From: CAYSNP01 sp964432485
GTDB lineage: Bacteria; Bacillota; Clostridia; Christensenellales; DTU072
Assembly (NCBI GenBank): GCA_964432485.1
Contig: CAYSNP010000056.1
Span: 1-8,275 of the forward strand
DNA: 8,275 nucleotides
Reading direction: 5' to 3'
Shown here: piece after piece, positions 1 to 5,824 of the stretch
Layout: each line of letters opens with the position of its first letter
Numbering within the stretch: position 1 is the first letter of the stretch
Position numbers and translations under genes: made by a program
The notes under the pieces: model-generated
The model's input: only the letters and a program-made list of their open reading frames with translations
Database searches by the model: none
What the model was told of the DNA's origin: nothing

Positions 1-128
1 CTCTATTTGCTGAGTTGTTGAGCTTTTTTTAATACCCAACTGTCAAAGACGGGAATATCAAATAAAGTGATATTTTATAATTTTACTTTTATTTTATTTT
101 TAAGTTTAGCCCCCAATCTTTATCTTTG
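1..128. other. Intergenic region at left edge, no gene seen
   Basis: This is very AT-rich DNA downstream of the CPBP protease gene. I see no supported coding region. On the minus strand there is no hairpin followed by a T-run, so the end of the walJ-CPBP transcript is not visible here. On the plus strand a run of seven T follows GCT...AGC at 9-23, but the stem is too weak to call a terminator. Confidence 0.6.
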
Positions 129-1145
129 CTAAATAAAACTAGAAAAGGTTGTCATTACTGCTAAAATAAGTAAAAAGGCTAGGCTTATAGGCCAATCTGC
201 GCTTGCCGTCAGGTTTATATTTTTAGGGGGAAGGGTTGCTGCAAAATCCCCTTTAAGATTGGCAAGTCCTTTTGGAGCAAAAGCTCTGCGTACTGTCCTG
301 GCAAATGCCCCAAAGGTATCCTTCCACAAGCTAAAATACTCTTTGATTCCTTTGAGCTTTTCTTGGAACAAAGTTGCTCTAATCAAGACCCGTATTGCGC
401 AAATACCTAAGAATAGACCCAGTAGCATAATTGGTATAAGTATAGCAAAGGTATTGGCGGATAAGGCAATATTATTTGCTGCTGGGATAACCATAGGCAA
501 AAATAGGGCAATAATATTGTTGACAAAATGAATCACTATGGCAAGCATCAATTTTTGTGTACGCAATACTATATAAGCTAAAATTAATCCTACTATAAAT
601 TGGTGTAGCAGTTGCATAAGATGCAAGTGCATAAATGCAAAAACTGTAGCTGTAAACAGCAAGCTCACCATGCCGCCATATTTTTCAAATGCCGTTAAAA
701 AAACCCCTCTTATCAAAAACTCTTCCGCTATTGACGGCAGTACGCATAAGAATATTACAGCCGCCAACTTTGCGCCTATGCTATCCAAAGCGGGCAAACT
801 TGCCTTAGCAGTAATTCCGAGTTTAAGCATAATCCAGGAATATAGCAAGGTGGGTAGCATACTAAAGGCAAAAATGCATAAAGAGAGTATAATTGCTGTA
901 ACTATCTCAAAAACAGATGCCTTGCGCTTAAAAGGTATGTTGTAAAACAAATTAATTTTTCTATAGCGTGAGTAAATCAATATAGACGCTAAAAAGCATG
1001 CTTGGGAAATAAAATATCCGGCAAAAATGGTAGCATCAGGGCTTTTTTCAAATTTTACAAAGATTGTTAAAATAGAGCCTACAAGCAATGCGGCAAAATA
1101 AATAAATATTGCATCGGTGACTTTATACTTCCTTATATCCATCAT
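129..1145 (-). CDS. CPBP family intramembrane metalloprotease
   Basis: This 338-residue polytopic membrane protein carries the three signature motifs of the CPBP (CAAX protease and bacteriocin-processing, Abi) family. They are EEFLIR with E141, E142 and R146, then FAFMH ending in H173, then HFVNN with H206 and N210. In the family these residues form the metal site and active site inside the membrane. Hydrophobic segments lie at about 11-30, 39-58, 80-106, 125-140, 158-172, 180-220 and 233-256. A soluble, basic stretch of about 60 residues follows, and the chain ends in one more hydrophobic segment (about 317-338), making the tail longer than the minimal domain. The start is the first of two adjacent ATG codons; AAGGTG lies five bases upstream. 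The gene overlaps the 3' end of the walJ-like gene, so the two are probably co-transcribed and translationally coupled. The substrate is unknown; family members process prenylated or secreted peptides, or act in bacteriocin self-immunity. Confidence 0.93.
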   Translation of the reverse strand: MMDIRKYKVTDAIFIYFAALLVGSILTIFVKFEKSPDATIFAGYFISQACFLASILIYSRYRKINLFYNIPFKRKASVFEIVTAIILSLCIFAFSMLPTLLYSWIMLKLGITAKASLPALDSIGAKLAAVIFLCVLPSIAEEFLIRGVFLTAFEKYGGMVSLLFTATVFAFMHLHLMQLLHQFIVGLILAYIVLRTQKLMLAIVIHFVNNIIALFLPMVIPAANNIALSANTFAILIPIMLLGLFLGICAIRVLIRATLFQEKLKGIKEYFSLWKDTFGAFARTVRRAFAPKGLANLKGDFAATLPPKNINLTASADWPISLAFLLILAVMTTFSSFI

Positions 1146-1923
1146 TTTTGCACCTTATAAAACCTGTAGGCTGATTTTGAGTAGCTACAAACAGTTTAAC
1201 ATTTTCCAGTCCTGCTTCAGTTAATCTTTTTTGAGTATAAGAAAGAGCAAGCTCATAAATATTGTTTTCCTCGCTAATATGTGCCAAAATAAAGTTTTTG
1301 GGACGCCCGTTGGCGAGCTTTTCAATGGCGCAAGCACAAGCCAGGTTAGAAAGATGTCCGTTGTTGCTCAAGATTCTGCGTTTAAGGTGAGCAGGATATC
1401 TTCCTTGCAGCAGCATGTTTACATCGTGATTGCTTTCTATCAAGACGGTATCCGCATCTTTAGCCATTGCCAAAAACTTATCCGAGCAGTATCCGCAATC
1501 CGTAGCATAGACGAAGCTGCTTTCCGCATCGCTAATGCGGTAGCCTACGGTAAAAACGCTATCATGGCTAACTTCAAAAGGCTCTATAAAGAGCTCTCCA
1601 ATGCTAAAGCCCGACATAATAAAATCTGCTAAATAATCCTGTTTTACGCCCCAATTATTGATTAAAATATTTGCACAGCTGGGATGAGCGTGCAAGGGCA
1701 AGCGATATTTCTCCGTTATTCTCTTTGCGCCCCTTATATGGTCTATATGCTCATGCGTAATAAGACACGCTGAGATTGCTTCTGCTTTGAGATTGCAAAC
1801 GGATAGCGCAGACTCATATCTTCTGAGCGAAAGCCCTATATCCACTATAATTTTGGTCTTTGCTCCTGCTACTACAACGCAATTGCCTTTCGAGCCGCTG
1901 GCAAGAGCACAAATTTCTAACAT
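1123..1923 (-). CDS. walJ: WalJ/YycJ-like metallo-beta-lactamase fold hydrolase
   Basis: This 266-residue soluble protein has the metallo-beta-lactamase fold with the features of the YycJ/WalJ branch. These are an N-terminal SGSKGNC (residues 9-15), the metal motif HEHIDH (H57, H59, D61, H62), and further candidate ligands H120, D142 and H215. The branch also shows ESNHD (163-167), GHLSN (189-193) and AHISEENN (214-221). Its length matches the family. In Bacillus and Streptococcus relatives walJ sits beside the WalRK two-component genes and affects cell-wall homeostasis and DNA-replication/cell-division coordination; an exonuclease activity has been proposed. Here walRK is not adjacent and the partner is a CPBP protease. 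The ATG is preceded by AAGGAAG about eight bases upstream, and a candidate extended -10 promoter lies at 1958-1986. The fold is certain; the exact substrate is not. Confidence 0.9.
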   Translation of the reverse strand: MLEICALASGSKGNCVVVAGAKTKIIVDIGLSLRRYESALSVCNLKAEAISACLITHEHIDHIRGAKRITEKYRLPLHAHPSCANILINNWGVKQDYLADFIMSGFSIGELFIEPFEVSHDSVFTVGYRISDAESSFVYATDCGYCSDKFLAMAKDADTVLIESNHDVNMLLQGRYPAHLKRRILSNNGHLSNLACACAIEKLANGRPKNFILAHISEENNIYELALSYTQKRLTEAGLENVKLFVATQNQPTGFIRCKNDGYKEV

Positions 1924-1957
1924 TTAACAGCTTCCTTTTGCTACAAAATTATATGTT

Positions 1958-1986
1958 ATTGTACCATAATTGATTGCAATTGACAA
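1958..1986 (-). promoter_or_regulatory. Sigma-A-type promoter of the walJ-CPBP unit
   Basis: Read on the minus strand, TTGTCA (1986-1981) is followed after exactly 17 bases by TACAAT (1963-1958). TGG immediately precedes it, giving an extended -10 of the TGn type. Transcription would start near 1951 and leave a leader of about 28 bases before the walJ ATG. The -35 overlaps the -35 of the opposite promoter by five bases. A perfect TATAAT also occurs at 1953-1948 but lacks a good -35 at 17 bases. Confidence 0.6.
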
Positions 1987-2008
1987 ATAATATTTACTAT
2001 TGTAAAAT
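1980..2008 (+). promoter_or_regulatory. Sigma-A-type promoter of the fum-rqcP-ispDF operon
   Basis: TTGACA (1980-1985, perfect consensus) is followed after 17 bases by TAAAAT (2003-2008, five of six matching). A start six to eight bases downstream would fall at about 2014-2016, inside the ribosome site AGGAG (2014-2018) and only about ten bases before the ATG. Either the leader is extremely short or the real start is elsewhere. Confidence 0.65.
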
Positions 2009-2023
2009 CAAGTAGGAGTTGCA

Positions 2024-2857
2024 ATGAGGTCAATAAGTGTAGATACTGTAAAAAAAGCGGTTAAACAAGGATTCCTGGAAATATGTGTCAATGCAGATAG
2101 CCAAGTTGAACAAGCATTAAAGTCCTTAATAAATCATTCAGAAGGTCTATCTGCTTTTGCGCTGGACATTATGTGTAAGAATTTTAGCATTGCCAGGGAA
2201 AAAAGCGTGCCTTTTTGTCAAGATACGGGGATGGCAATAGTTTTTTGTGAGGTTGGACAAGATATTCATTTTCAAGGCGGAAGCATAGAGGATGCCATTA
2301 ATCAAGGAGTAAGAGAAGCATATACTCAAGGGCATTTTCGGGCCAGCGTGCTTGATGCGCTCTCTCGTAAAAACACAGGCGACAATACTCCCGCAGTAAT
2401 TCATTATCAGATAAAGCAAGGAGCAGAACTAACGCTAAAAATAATGGCAAAGGGCTTTGGTTCAGAAAATATGAGCAGGCTTTTTATGCTTTCGCCCGGC
2501 GCAGGAGAACAAGGGATAATAGACAGCGTAGTAAGTGCGGTGCTCGAAGCGGGGAGCAATCCTTGTCCGCCTGTAATCGTTGGAGTAGGGATAGGCGGCA
2601 CTATGGAAAAAGCCGCCTTGCTTAGCAAAAAAGCATTGTTTAGGCAACTAGACAGCCCTAATGAGCAACCCGAACTCGATGTTTTAGAAAAAGTTATATG
2701 CGATAAAATCAATCAGCTAAATATTGGCGCAATGGGATACGGGGGCAAAACCGCACTTAAAGTGTGTATAGAAAAATATCCTACTCATATTGCTGCTTTG
2801 CCCGTTGCAGTCACTATTCAGTGCCATGCTGTGCGCCATAAAGTTATTAAGCTGTAA
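2024..2857 (+). CDS. fumA: Fumarate hydratase class I, alpha subunit
   Basis: This 277-residue protein is the N-terminal-domain subunit of a two-subunit, [4Fe-4S]-dependent class I fumarase, which interconverts fumarate and malate in the cytoplasm. Family blocks are present in order: PFCQDTGMA (63-71), RKNTGDNTPAVIH (115-127), KGFGSENMS (143-151), AGSNPCPPVIVGVGIGGT (176-193), PTHIAALPVAV (253-263) and CHAVRH (267-272). The three cysteines C65, C181 and C267 sit in the conserved blocks expected to hold the cluster. The length is normal for the subunit (about 280). The ATG is preceded by AGGAG at five bases' spacing. The beta subunit follows immediately. L(+)-tartrate dehydratase and other hydrolyases share this fold, so fumarase is the best but not the only possible substrate assignment. 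It heads a four-gene operon. Confidence 0.92.
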   Translation: MRSISVDTVKKAVKQGFLEICVNADSQVEQALKSLINHSEGLSAFALDIMCKNFSIAREKSVPFCQDTGMAIVFCEVGQDIHFQGGSIEDAINQGVREAYTQGHFRASVLDALSRKNTGDNTPAVIHYQIKQGAELTLKIMAKGFGSENMSRLFMLSPGAGEQGIIDSVVSAVLEAGSNPCPPVIVGVGIGGTMEKAALLSKKALFRQLDSPNEQPELDVLEKVICDKINQLNIGAMGYGGKTALKVCIEKYPTHIAALPVAVTIQCHAVRHKVIKL

Positions 2858-2861
2858 GGAG
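2856..2861 (+). promoter_or_regulatory. Ribosome binding site that sets the fumarase beta start
   Basis: AAGGAG overlaps the last two bases of the alpha-subunit stop codon. Counting eight bases downstream lands on ATC at 2870, not on any ATG, GTG or TTG. The nearest standard start codon in frame, TTG at 2885, is 23 bases away, too far for this site. The site therefore argues for initiation at ATC. Confidence 0.6.
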
Positions 2862-2869
2862 ATACTTTT

Positions 2870-3364
2870 ATCAAGACTATATATTTGCATACACCGTTAG
2901 AGCCTAAAAAAATTGAGGGTTTAAGCAAGGGCGATATTGTGTATCTAAGCGGCACAATTTATACTGCCAGAGATGCAGCGCATAAAAAAATGCTGACTTA
3001 TCTTACAGACACCGGTAAAATGCTGCTCGCAGGTGAGGTAATTTATCATGCCGGTCCTTGTCCTAAAGGCAACGGGATAATTGGCAGTATAGGGCCTACA
3101 ACAAGCTACCGTATGGATGCTTATGCAGAAATATTTGCAAGATACGGACTTGTGTACTCCATAGGCAAAGGCAAGAGAAGCATAGCTGCCGAAAATGCAA
3201 TTAAAGGCAATGGCGGCGTGCATTTTGATGCCATAGGAGGCGCGGGCGCTTTTTATATGCAAAAAGTGCAAAAAGCGGATATTTTCCTTTTTCCCGAGCT
3301 GGGAGCAGAGGCGGTTTGGGCTTTAGAAGTGGTAGATTTTCCTTTGGTTGTGTCCATAATTTAG
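2870..3364 (+). CDS. fumB: Fumarate hydratase class I, beta subunit (putative ATC start)
   Basis: This is the C-terminal-domain subunit of the class I fumarase, which pairs with the alpha subunit to complete the active site. From the ATC start it has 164 residues. Conserved blocks are GDIVYLSGTIYTARDAAHKK, YHAGPCP, GPTTSYRMD, IGKGKRS, FPELGAEA and VDFPLVV. The reading frame opens right after the alpha stop codon, in the same frame. The family usually begins M-K-x-I-x-L-x-T-P-L. Translation from ATC gives exactly that pattern (ATC-K-T-I-Y-L-H-T-P-L), whereas the standard TTG at 2885 would remove the first strand and lies too far from the ribosome site. The protein ends soon after VDFPLVV, about 10-15 residues earlier than typical relatives (usually about 180-190 residues in total). 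A true ATG altered by a sequencing or assembly error at 2872 cannot be excluded. Function assignment is firm; the start is inferred. Confidence 0.88.
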   Translation: MKTIYLHTPLEPKKIEGLSKGDIVYLSGTIYTARDAAHKKMLTYLTDTGKMLLAGEVIYHAGPCPKGNGIIGSIGPTTSYRMDAYAEIFARYGLVYSIGKGKRSIAAENAIKGNGGVHFDAIGGAGAFYMQKVQKADIFLFPELGAEAVWALEVVDFPLVVSII

Positions 3365-3375
3365 GTTAAGTTGAT

Positions 3376-3642
3376 ATGAGATTGGATAAGTTTCTTAAAG
3401 TAAGCAGAATAATAAAAAGAAGAAGTGTAGCCGACGATGCTTGCAGCGGCGGCAGGGTTAGCATTAACGGTAAAAGTGCCAAAAGCGCAAAAATAGTAAA
3501 AGTTGGGGATATACTTGAGATAGCTTTTGGAGACAATAGCTTTAAGGTGCGCATTTTGCAAGTGCCGCAAGGCAATGTTGACAAAGCGCAAGCAGATAGC
3601 CTGTATCAAGTTATTACAGAGGAAGAAAATGAGCAACTGTGA
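3376..3642 (+). CDS. rqcP: S4-domain RNA-binding protein, RqcP (YabO) type
   Basis: This small basic protein of 88 residues is almost entirely one S4 RNA-binding domain. It opens with MRLDKFLKVSRIIKRR and continues with GGRVSINGKSAKSAKIVKVGD, the pattern of Bacillus YabO/RqcP, and has the same length as that protein. RqcP binds obstructed 50S subunits and works with RqcH to add C-terminal alanine tails to stalled nascent chains in ribosome-associated quality control. The related Hsp15 acts on similar 50S-peptidyl-tRNA complexes, but the sequence resembles RqcP more closely. The ATG lies 11 bases after the fumarase beta stop with only a weak ribosome site (TAGG), so coupling to the upstream gene is likely. 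It overlaps the ispDF start by 14 bases. In many Bacillota yabO sits near mazG and divIC, so this position is unusual. Confidence 0.88.
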   Translation: MRLDKFLKVSRIIKRRSVADDACSGGRVSINGKSAKSAKIVKVGDILEIAFGDNSFKVRILQVPQGNVDKAQADSLYQVITEEENEQL

Positions 3643-4723
3643 TGTTATTATCCTTGCCGCAGGGGTAAGTGCCAGAGCAGGAGCGGATAAAATGCTGTAT
3701 CCGCTGCTCGAGGATACCGTAATTGAAAGAGCTGTACAAGCGTTTTTGCCGCTGCCTTTTGTGGATAGAGTAATAATTGCAGCCAATAAAGATAATCAAG
3801 CACAAATTAAAAAGCTATTTAAGGACTGCACTCTAAAACCGATTGAAATTGTTTTAGGCGGCAGCACCAGACATTTATCTGTAAAAGCCGCTATGCAAAA
3901 AGTAAGTGCGCCCTATGTATTGATACACGACGGTGCTCGCCCTTTTGTTAGCTCAGCATTAATACAAGATGTGCATAAATGCGCTTGCAAAAAAGGCTCT
4001 GCAATCCCTGTGCTGGCTGTAACTGACTCCATACGAAAAATTGATGACAGCAAAATAATTGACAAACTTGACAGAGAAAACTTTGTATTTGTGCAAACTC
4101 CTCAAGGCTTCGACAGCGCCAAGCTAAGGCAAGCTTTTGTGCTGGCTGCCCGTACCGATTATACCGACGAAAGCGAACTATATGCAGAGCAAATTGAAAA
4201 GCCTGCAATTGTAGCAGGCAGCGAAGCTAACTATAAAATTACATCTGTACAAGACTTAATTTCCGCTAAAGTTAAGGTAGGTATAGGCTGGGATTTGCAT
4301 AAACTAAAACAAGGCATCCCTTTGGTGATTTGTGGAGTTAAGGTACCCTATAATAAAGGTTTGGATGCCCATTCTGACGGTGATATTGCTATCCACGCTA
4401 TTATAGATGCGCTGCTTTCCGCCTGCGGCTTGCCTGATATAGGCTATTTTTTTCCTGATACGGACGCTGCTTATGCAGGAGCGGACAGTATGGAGCTGCT
4501 TGCTATAGCTTACAACAAAGTTAAGGCATTAAATAAAAAAATTAATAATTTAAGCGTGTTAATAATTGCCGATAAGCCTAAACTCTTGCCTTATGCTGAC
4601 CAAATGAAAGAGCGTCTTTGTTTAGCTTTAAATATAAAAAAAGAGCAAATTGCTCTTCATTTCAAGACCGCCGAAGGTCAATTTTCCAATATGCAGTCTT
4701 GGGCTATTTGTGCGATGCTGTAA
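3629..4723 (+). CDS. ispDF: Bifunctional IspD/IspF MEP-pathway enzyme
   Basis: This 364-residue fusion carries out two non-consecutive steps of the MEP isoprenoid pathway. Residues 1-212 are IspD (2-C-methyl-D-erythritol 4-phosphate cytidylyltransferase), with LAAGVSARAGADK (R16, K21), LIHDGARPFVS (98-108), FVQTPQGF (154-161), YTDES (178-182) and NYKIT (K203). Residues 215-364 are IspF (MECDP synthase), with GWDLH and AHSDGDIAIHAIIDALL supplying metal ligands D222, H224 and H256. PDIGYFFPDTD (269-279) follows. There is almost no linker. The C-terminal IspF strand is diverged: the usual KATTTE-x-LGF-x-GR-x-EGI block is shortened to HFKTAEGQFSNMQSW, keeping T347 and E349. The start is the ATG at 3629, preceded by GAGGA at five bases' spacing, because the IspD domain begins SNCDVIILAAG; the upstream extension in the same frame is the rqcP region out of frame. 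The 3' end overlaps the convergent kinase gene by 20 bases. IspE, the intervening step, is not in the window. Confidence 0.93.
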   Translation: MSNCDVIILAAGVSARAGADKMLYPLLEDTVIERAVQAFLPLPFVDRVIIAANKDNQAQIKKLFKDCTLKPIEIVLGGSTRHLSVKAAMQKVSAPYVLIHDGARPFVSSALIQDVHKCACKKGSAIPVLAVTDSIRKIDDSKIIDKLDRENFVFVQTPQGFDSAKLRQAFVLAARTDYTDESELYAEQIEKPAIVAGSEANYKITSVQDLISAKVKVGIGWDLHKLKQGIPLVICGVKVPYNKGLDAHSDGDIAIHAIIDALLSACGLPDIGYFFPDTDAAYAGADSMELLAIAYNKVKALNKKINNLSVLIIADKPKLLPYADQMKERLCLALNIKKEQIALHFKTAEGQFSNMQSWAICAML

Positions 4724-5822
4724 CCATATTTGCAGACAGCTCGTTTTGCACAATTTTTTTAATATTTTGCATTTTCTTTTCCATATCCGCAACCAACTTC
4801 ATTTGAGTTTTAGCCCTATGCAAATTGTGCCCTTCTTTATGTACCGCAAAGTAAGTGTCTCCGTTAAGGTAATCGGCTAAAAAGCGCATACCGCATTCAT
4901 AGGTCATTAGCAAGCCTGCAATAGGCAGCAGCTCTTGTTCTCCTTGTGTTAACATACTTGCAACTTCGGCAAGATAACCTTTTAGTATTGCGGCAAAAGC
5001 ATCCAGCGAAAACTCCACTTTGCTTAAATCCTGCTCATCTTCCGCGCCTGTGCTTGCCCCAAAGCGAACGCTGTCGCCAAGGTCATACAGGCTGGCACCG
5101 GGCATTACGGTATCCAGGTCTATTACTGCTACATACTTTAGATGGACAGGGTCAATAAGCACATTATTTAGCTTTCCGTCATTATGGGTCACCCTTGACG
5201 GAATAGTGCCGCCCTGCAAAGCATTTGTAATAAGGGGGGCATAATGAGCCCGAGAAATAAAGAAGTCTATTACCTCTTGGCAGTTCTTTTTTCGCCCTGC
5301 AATATCGGCATCAACTGCTAAGCAAAAATCTTTATATCTTTGAGGGGTATTGTGGAAGTTGGGGATAGTTTCTTGCAGCAAGCTAGCATCAAAGCCGGCA
5401 AGCAGCTTTTGAAATCTGCCTATGCCTTTGCCGCCTAACTCCAATTGCTTTAGGTTTTCTGCGCTTTCTATGCTTATTCCTTCCGCTATAAAATCATATA
5501 CCCTGTAATAGCCGCTTACATCTTTAAGATAAGAAGTGCCTTGTTTGGTGCAAATAATTGTTAAACCCTTTTCGCCTTCCAACGCTTGTGTTGCCAATTT
5601 TGTTATAATATGCGCACTAACTCTGCTGATATTGCGCATTAAACCGTACACATCTAAAAATACCTTATCATTAATCCTTTGTAAGATATAGTAGTATGTA
5701 CCCGCATCGTCCTGGGTTGTAACCTTATATGTTCTATTGATATGCCCTTTACCGTAAGGAACTGCGTATATAGGCTCTCCCTTAATTGCAAATTGGGAAA
5801 CTATCTTTAATAACTTATCCAT
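4704..5822 (-). CDS. NahK-like sugar kinase, aminoglycoside phosphotransferase fold
   Basis: This 372-residue cytoplasmic protein has the aminoglycoside phosphotransferase (APH, kinase-like) fold. An N-terminal nucleotide-binding segment is GKGHINRTYKV (24-34), followed by YILQRIN (45-51). The catalytic loop is HNDGKLNNVL (213-222) with candidate base D215 and metal-binding N220. The metal-binding IDLDT (D235, D237) corresponds to DFG. The C-terminal half, including PGASLYDLGDSVRFGAS (241-257) and YFAVHKEGHNLHRAKTQ (324-340), resembles N-acetylhexosamine 1-kinases (NahK) and related COG2334 proteins more than drug-resistance enzymes. The expected reaction is ATP-dependent anomeric phosphorylation of GlcNAc or GalNAc, but substrate specificity cannot be read from sequence; homoserine or choline kinase-like roles remain possible. 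It is the last gene of the minus operon. Its ATG is two bases after the GNAT stop with no clear ribosome site, suggesting translation by reinitiation. No lacto-N-biose phosphorylase or sugar transporter is visible in the window. Confidence 0.85.
   Translation of the reverse strand: MDKLLKIVSQFAIKGEPIYAVPYGKGHINRTYKVTTQDDAGTYYYILQRINDKVFLDVYGLMRNISRVSAHIITKLATQALEGEKGLTIICTKQGTSYLKDVSGYYRVYDFIAEGISIESAENLKQLELGGKGIGRFQKLLAGFDASLLQETIPNFHNTPQRYKDFCLAVDADIAGRKKNCQEVIDFFISRAHYAPLITNALQGGTIPSRVTHNDGKLNNVLIDPVHLKYVAVIDLDTVMPGASLYDLGDSVRFGASTGAEDEQDLSKVEFSLDAFAAILKGYLAEVASMLTQGEQELLPIAGLLMTYECGMRFLADYLNGDTYFAVHKEGHNLHRAKTQMKLVADMEKKMQNIKKIVQNELSANMVTASHK
4708..4760 (+). terminator. Intrinsic terminator of the ispDF operon, inside the opposing gene
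   Basis: TTGTGCGA (4708-4715) can pair with TTTGCACAA's last eight bases (4746-4753, one G-T pair). Nested within it GCTGT (4717-4721) pairs with ACAGC (4736-4740). Seven consecutive T (4754-4760) follow directly. The ispDF stop codon TAA (4721-4723) lies inside the structure, and the whole element lies in the last codons of the kinase gene on the other strand. No T-run exists on the minus-strand side, so the element looks one-directional. Confidence 0.6.
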
Positions 5823-5824
5823 AA

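Noticed and set aside
9..30. GCT...AGC followed by seven T on the plus strand at the left edge, like a terminator of a gene entering from the left
   Set aside because: Only three firm base pairs then a G-G mismatch; the upstream sequence is outside the window.
3..74. Minus-strand open stretch of 23 codons ending in TAG with a protein-like look (IPVFDSWVLKKAQQLSK)
   Set aside because: It contains no ATG, GTG or TTG and is preceded by an in-frame stop; short AT-rich open frames occur by chance.
259..945. Two plus-strand open frames of about 90 codons (259-531 and 670-945)
   Set aside because: Both are antisense to the CPBP protease and show no recognisable domains.
1231..1632. 133-codon plus-strand open frame
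   Set aside because: Antisense to the clear WalJ-like gene, with no family motifs and no ribosome site.
2885..2887. TTG as the start of fumarase beta
   Set aside because: It is 23 bases from the ribosome site and would delete conserved N-terminal residues; kept only as an alternative.
3527..3628. Upstream extension of the ispDF frame to an earlier ATG
   Set aside because: It lies over rqcP in another frame, adds a cysteine- and lysine-rich stretch absent from IspD, and the ATG at 3629 has a well-placed ribosome site.
4704..5822. Aminoglycoside resistance gene, suggested by the phosphotransferase fold next to an Eis-like acetyltransferase
   Set aside because: The C-terminal half resembles NahK-type sugar kinases, and there is no mobile element or other resistance context.
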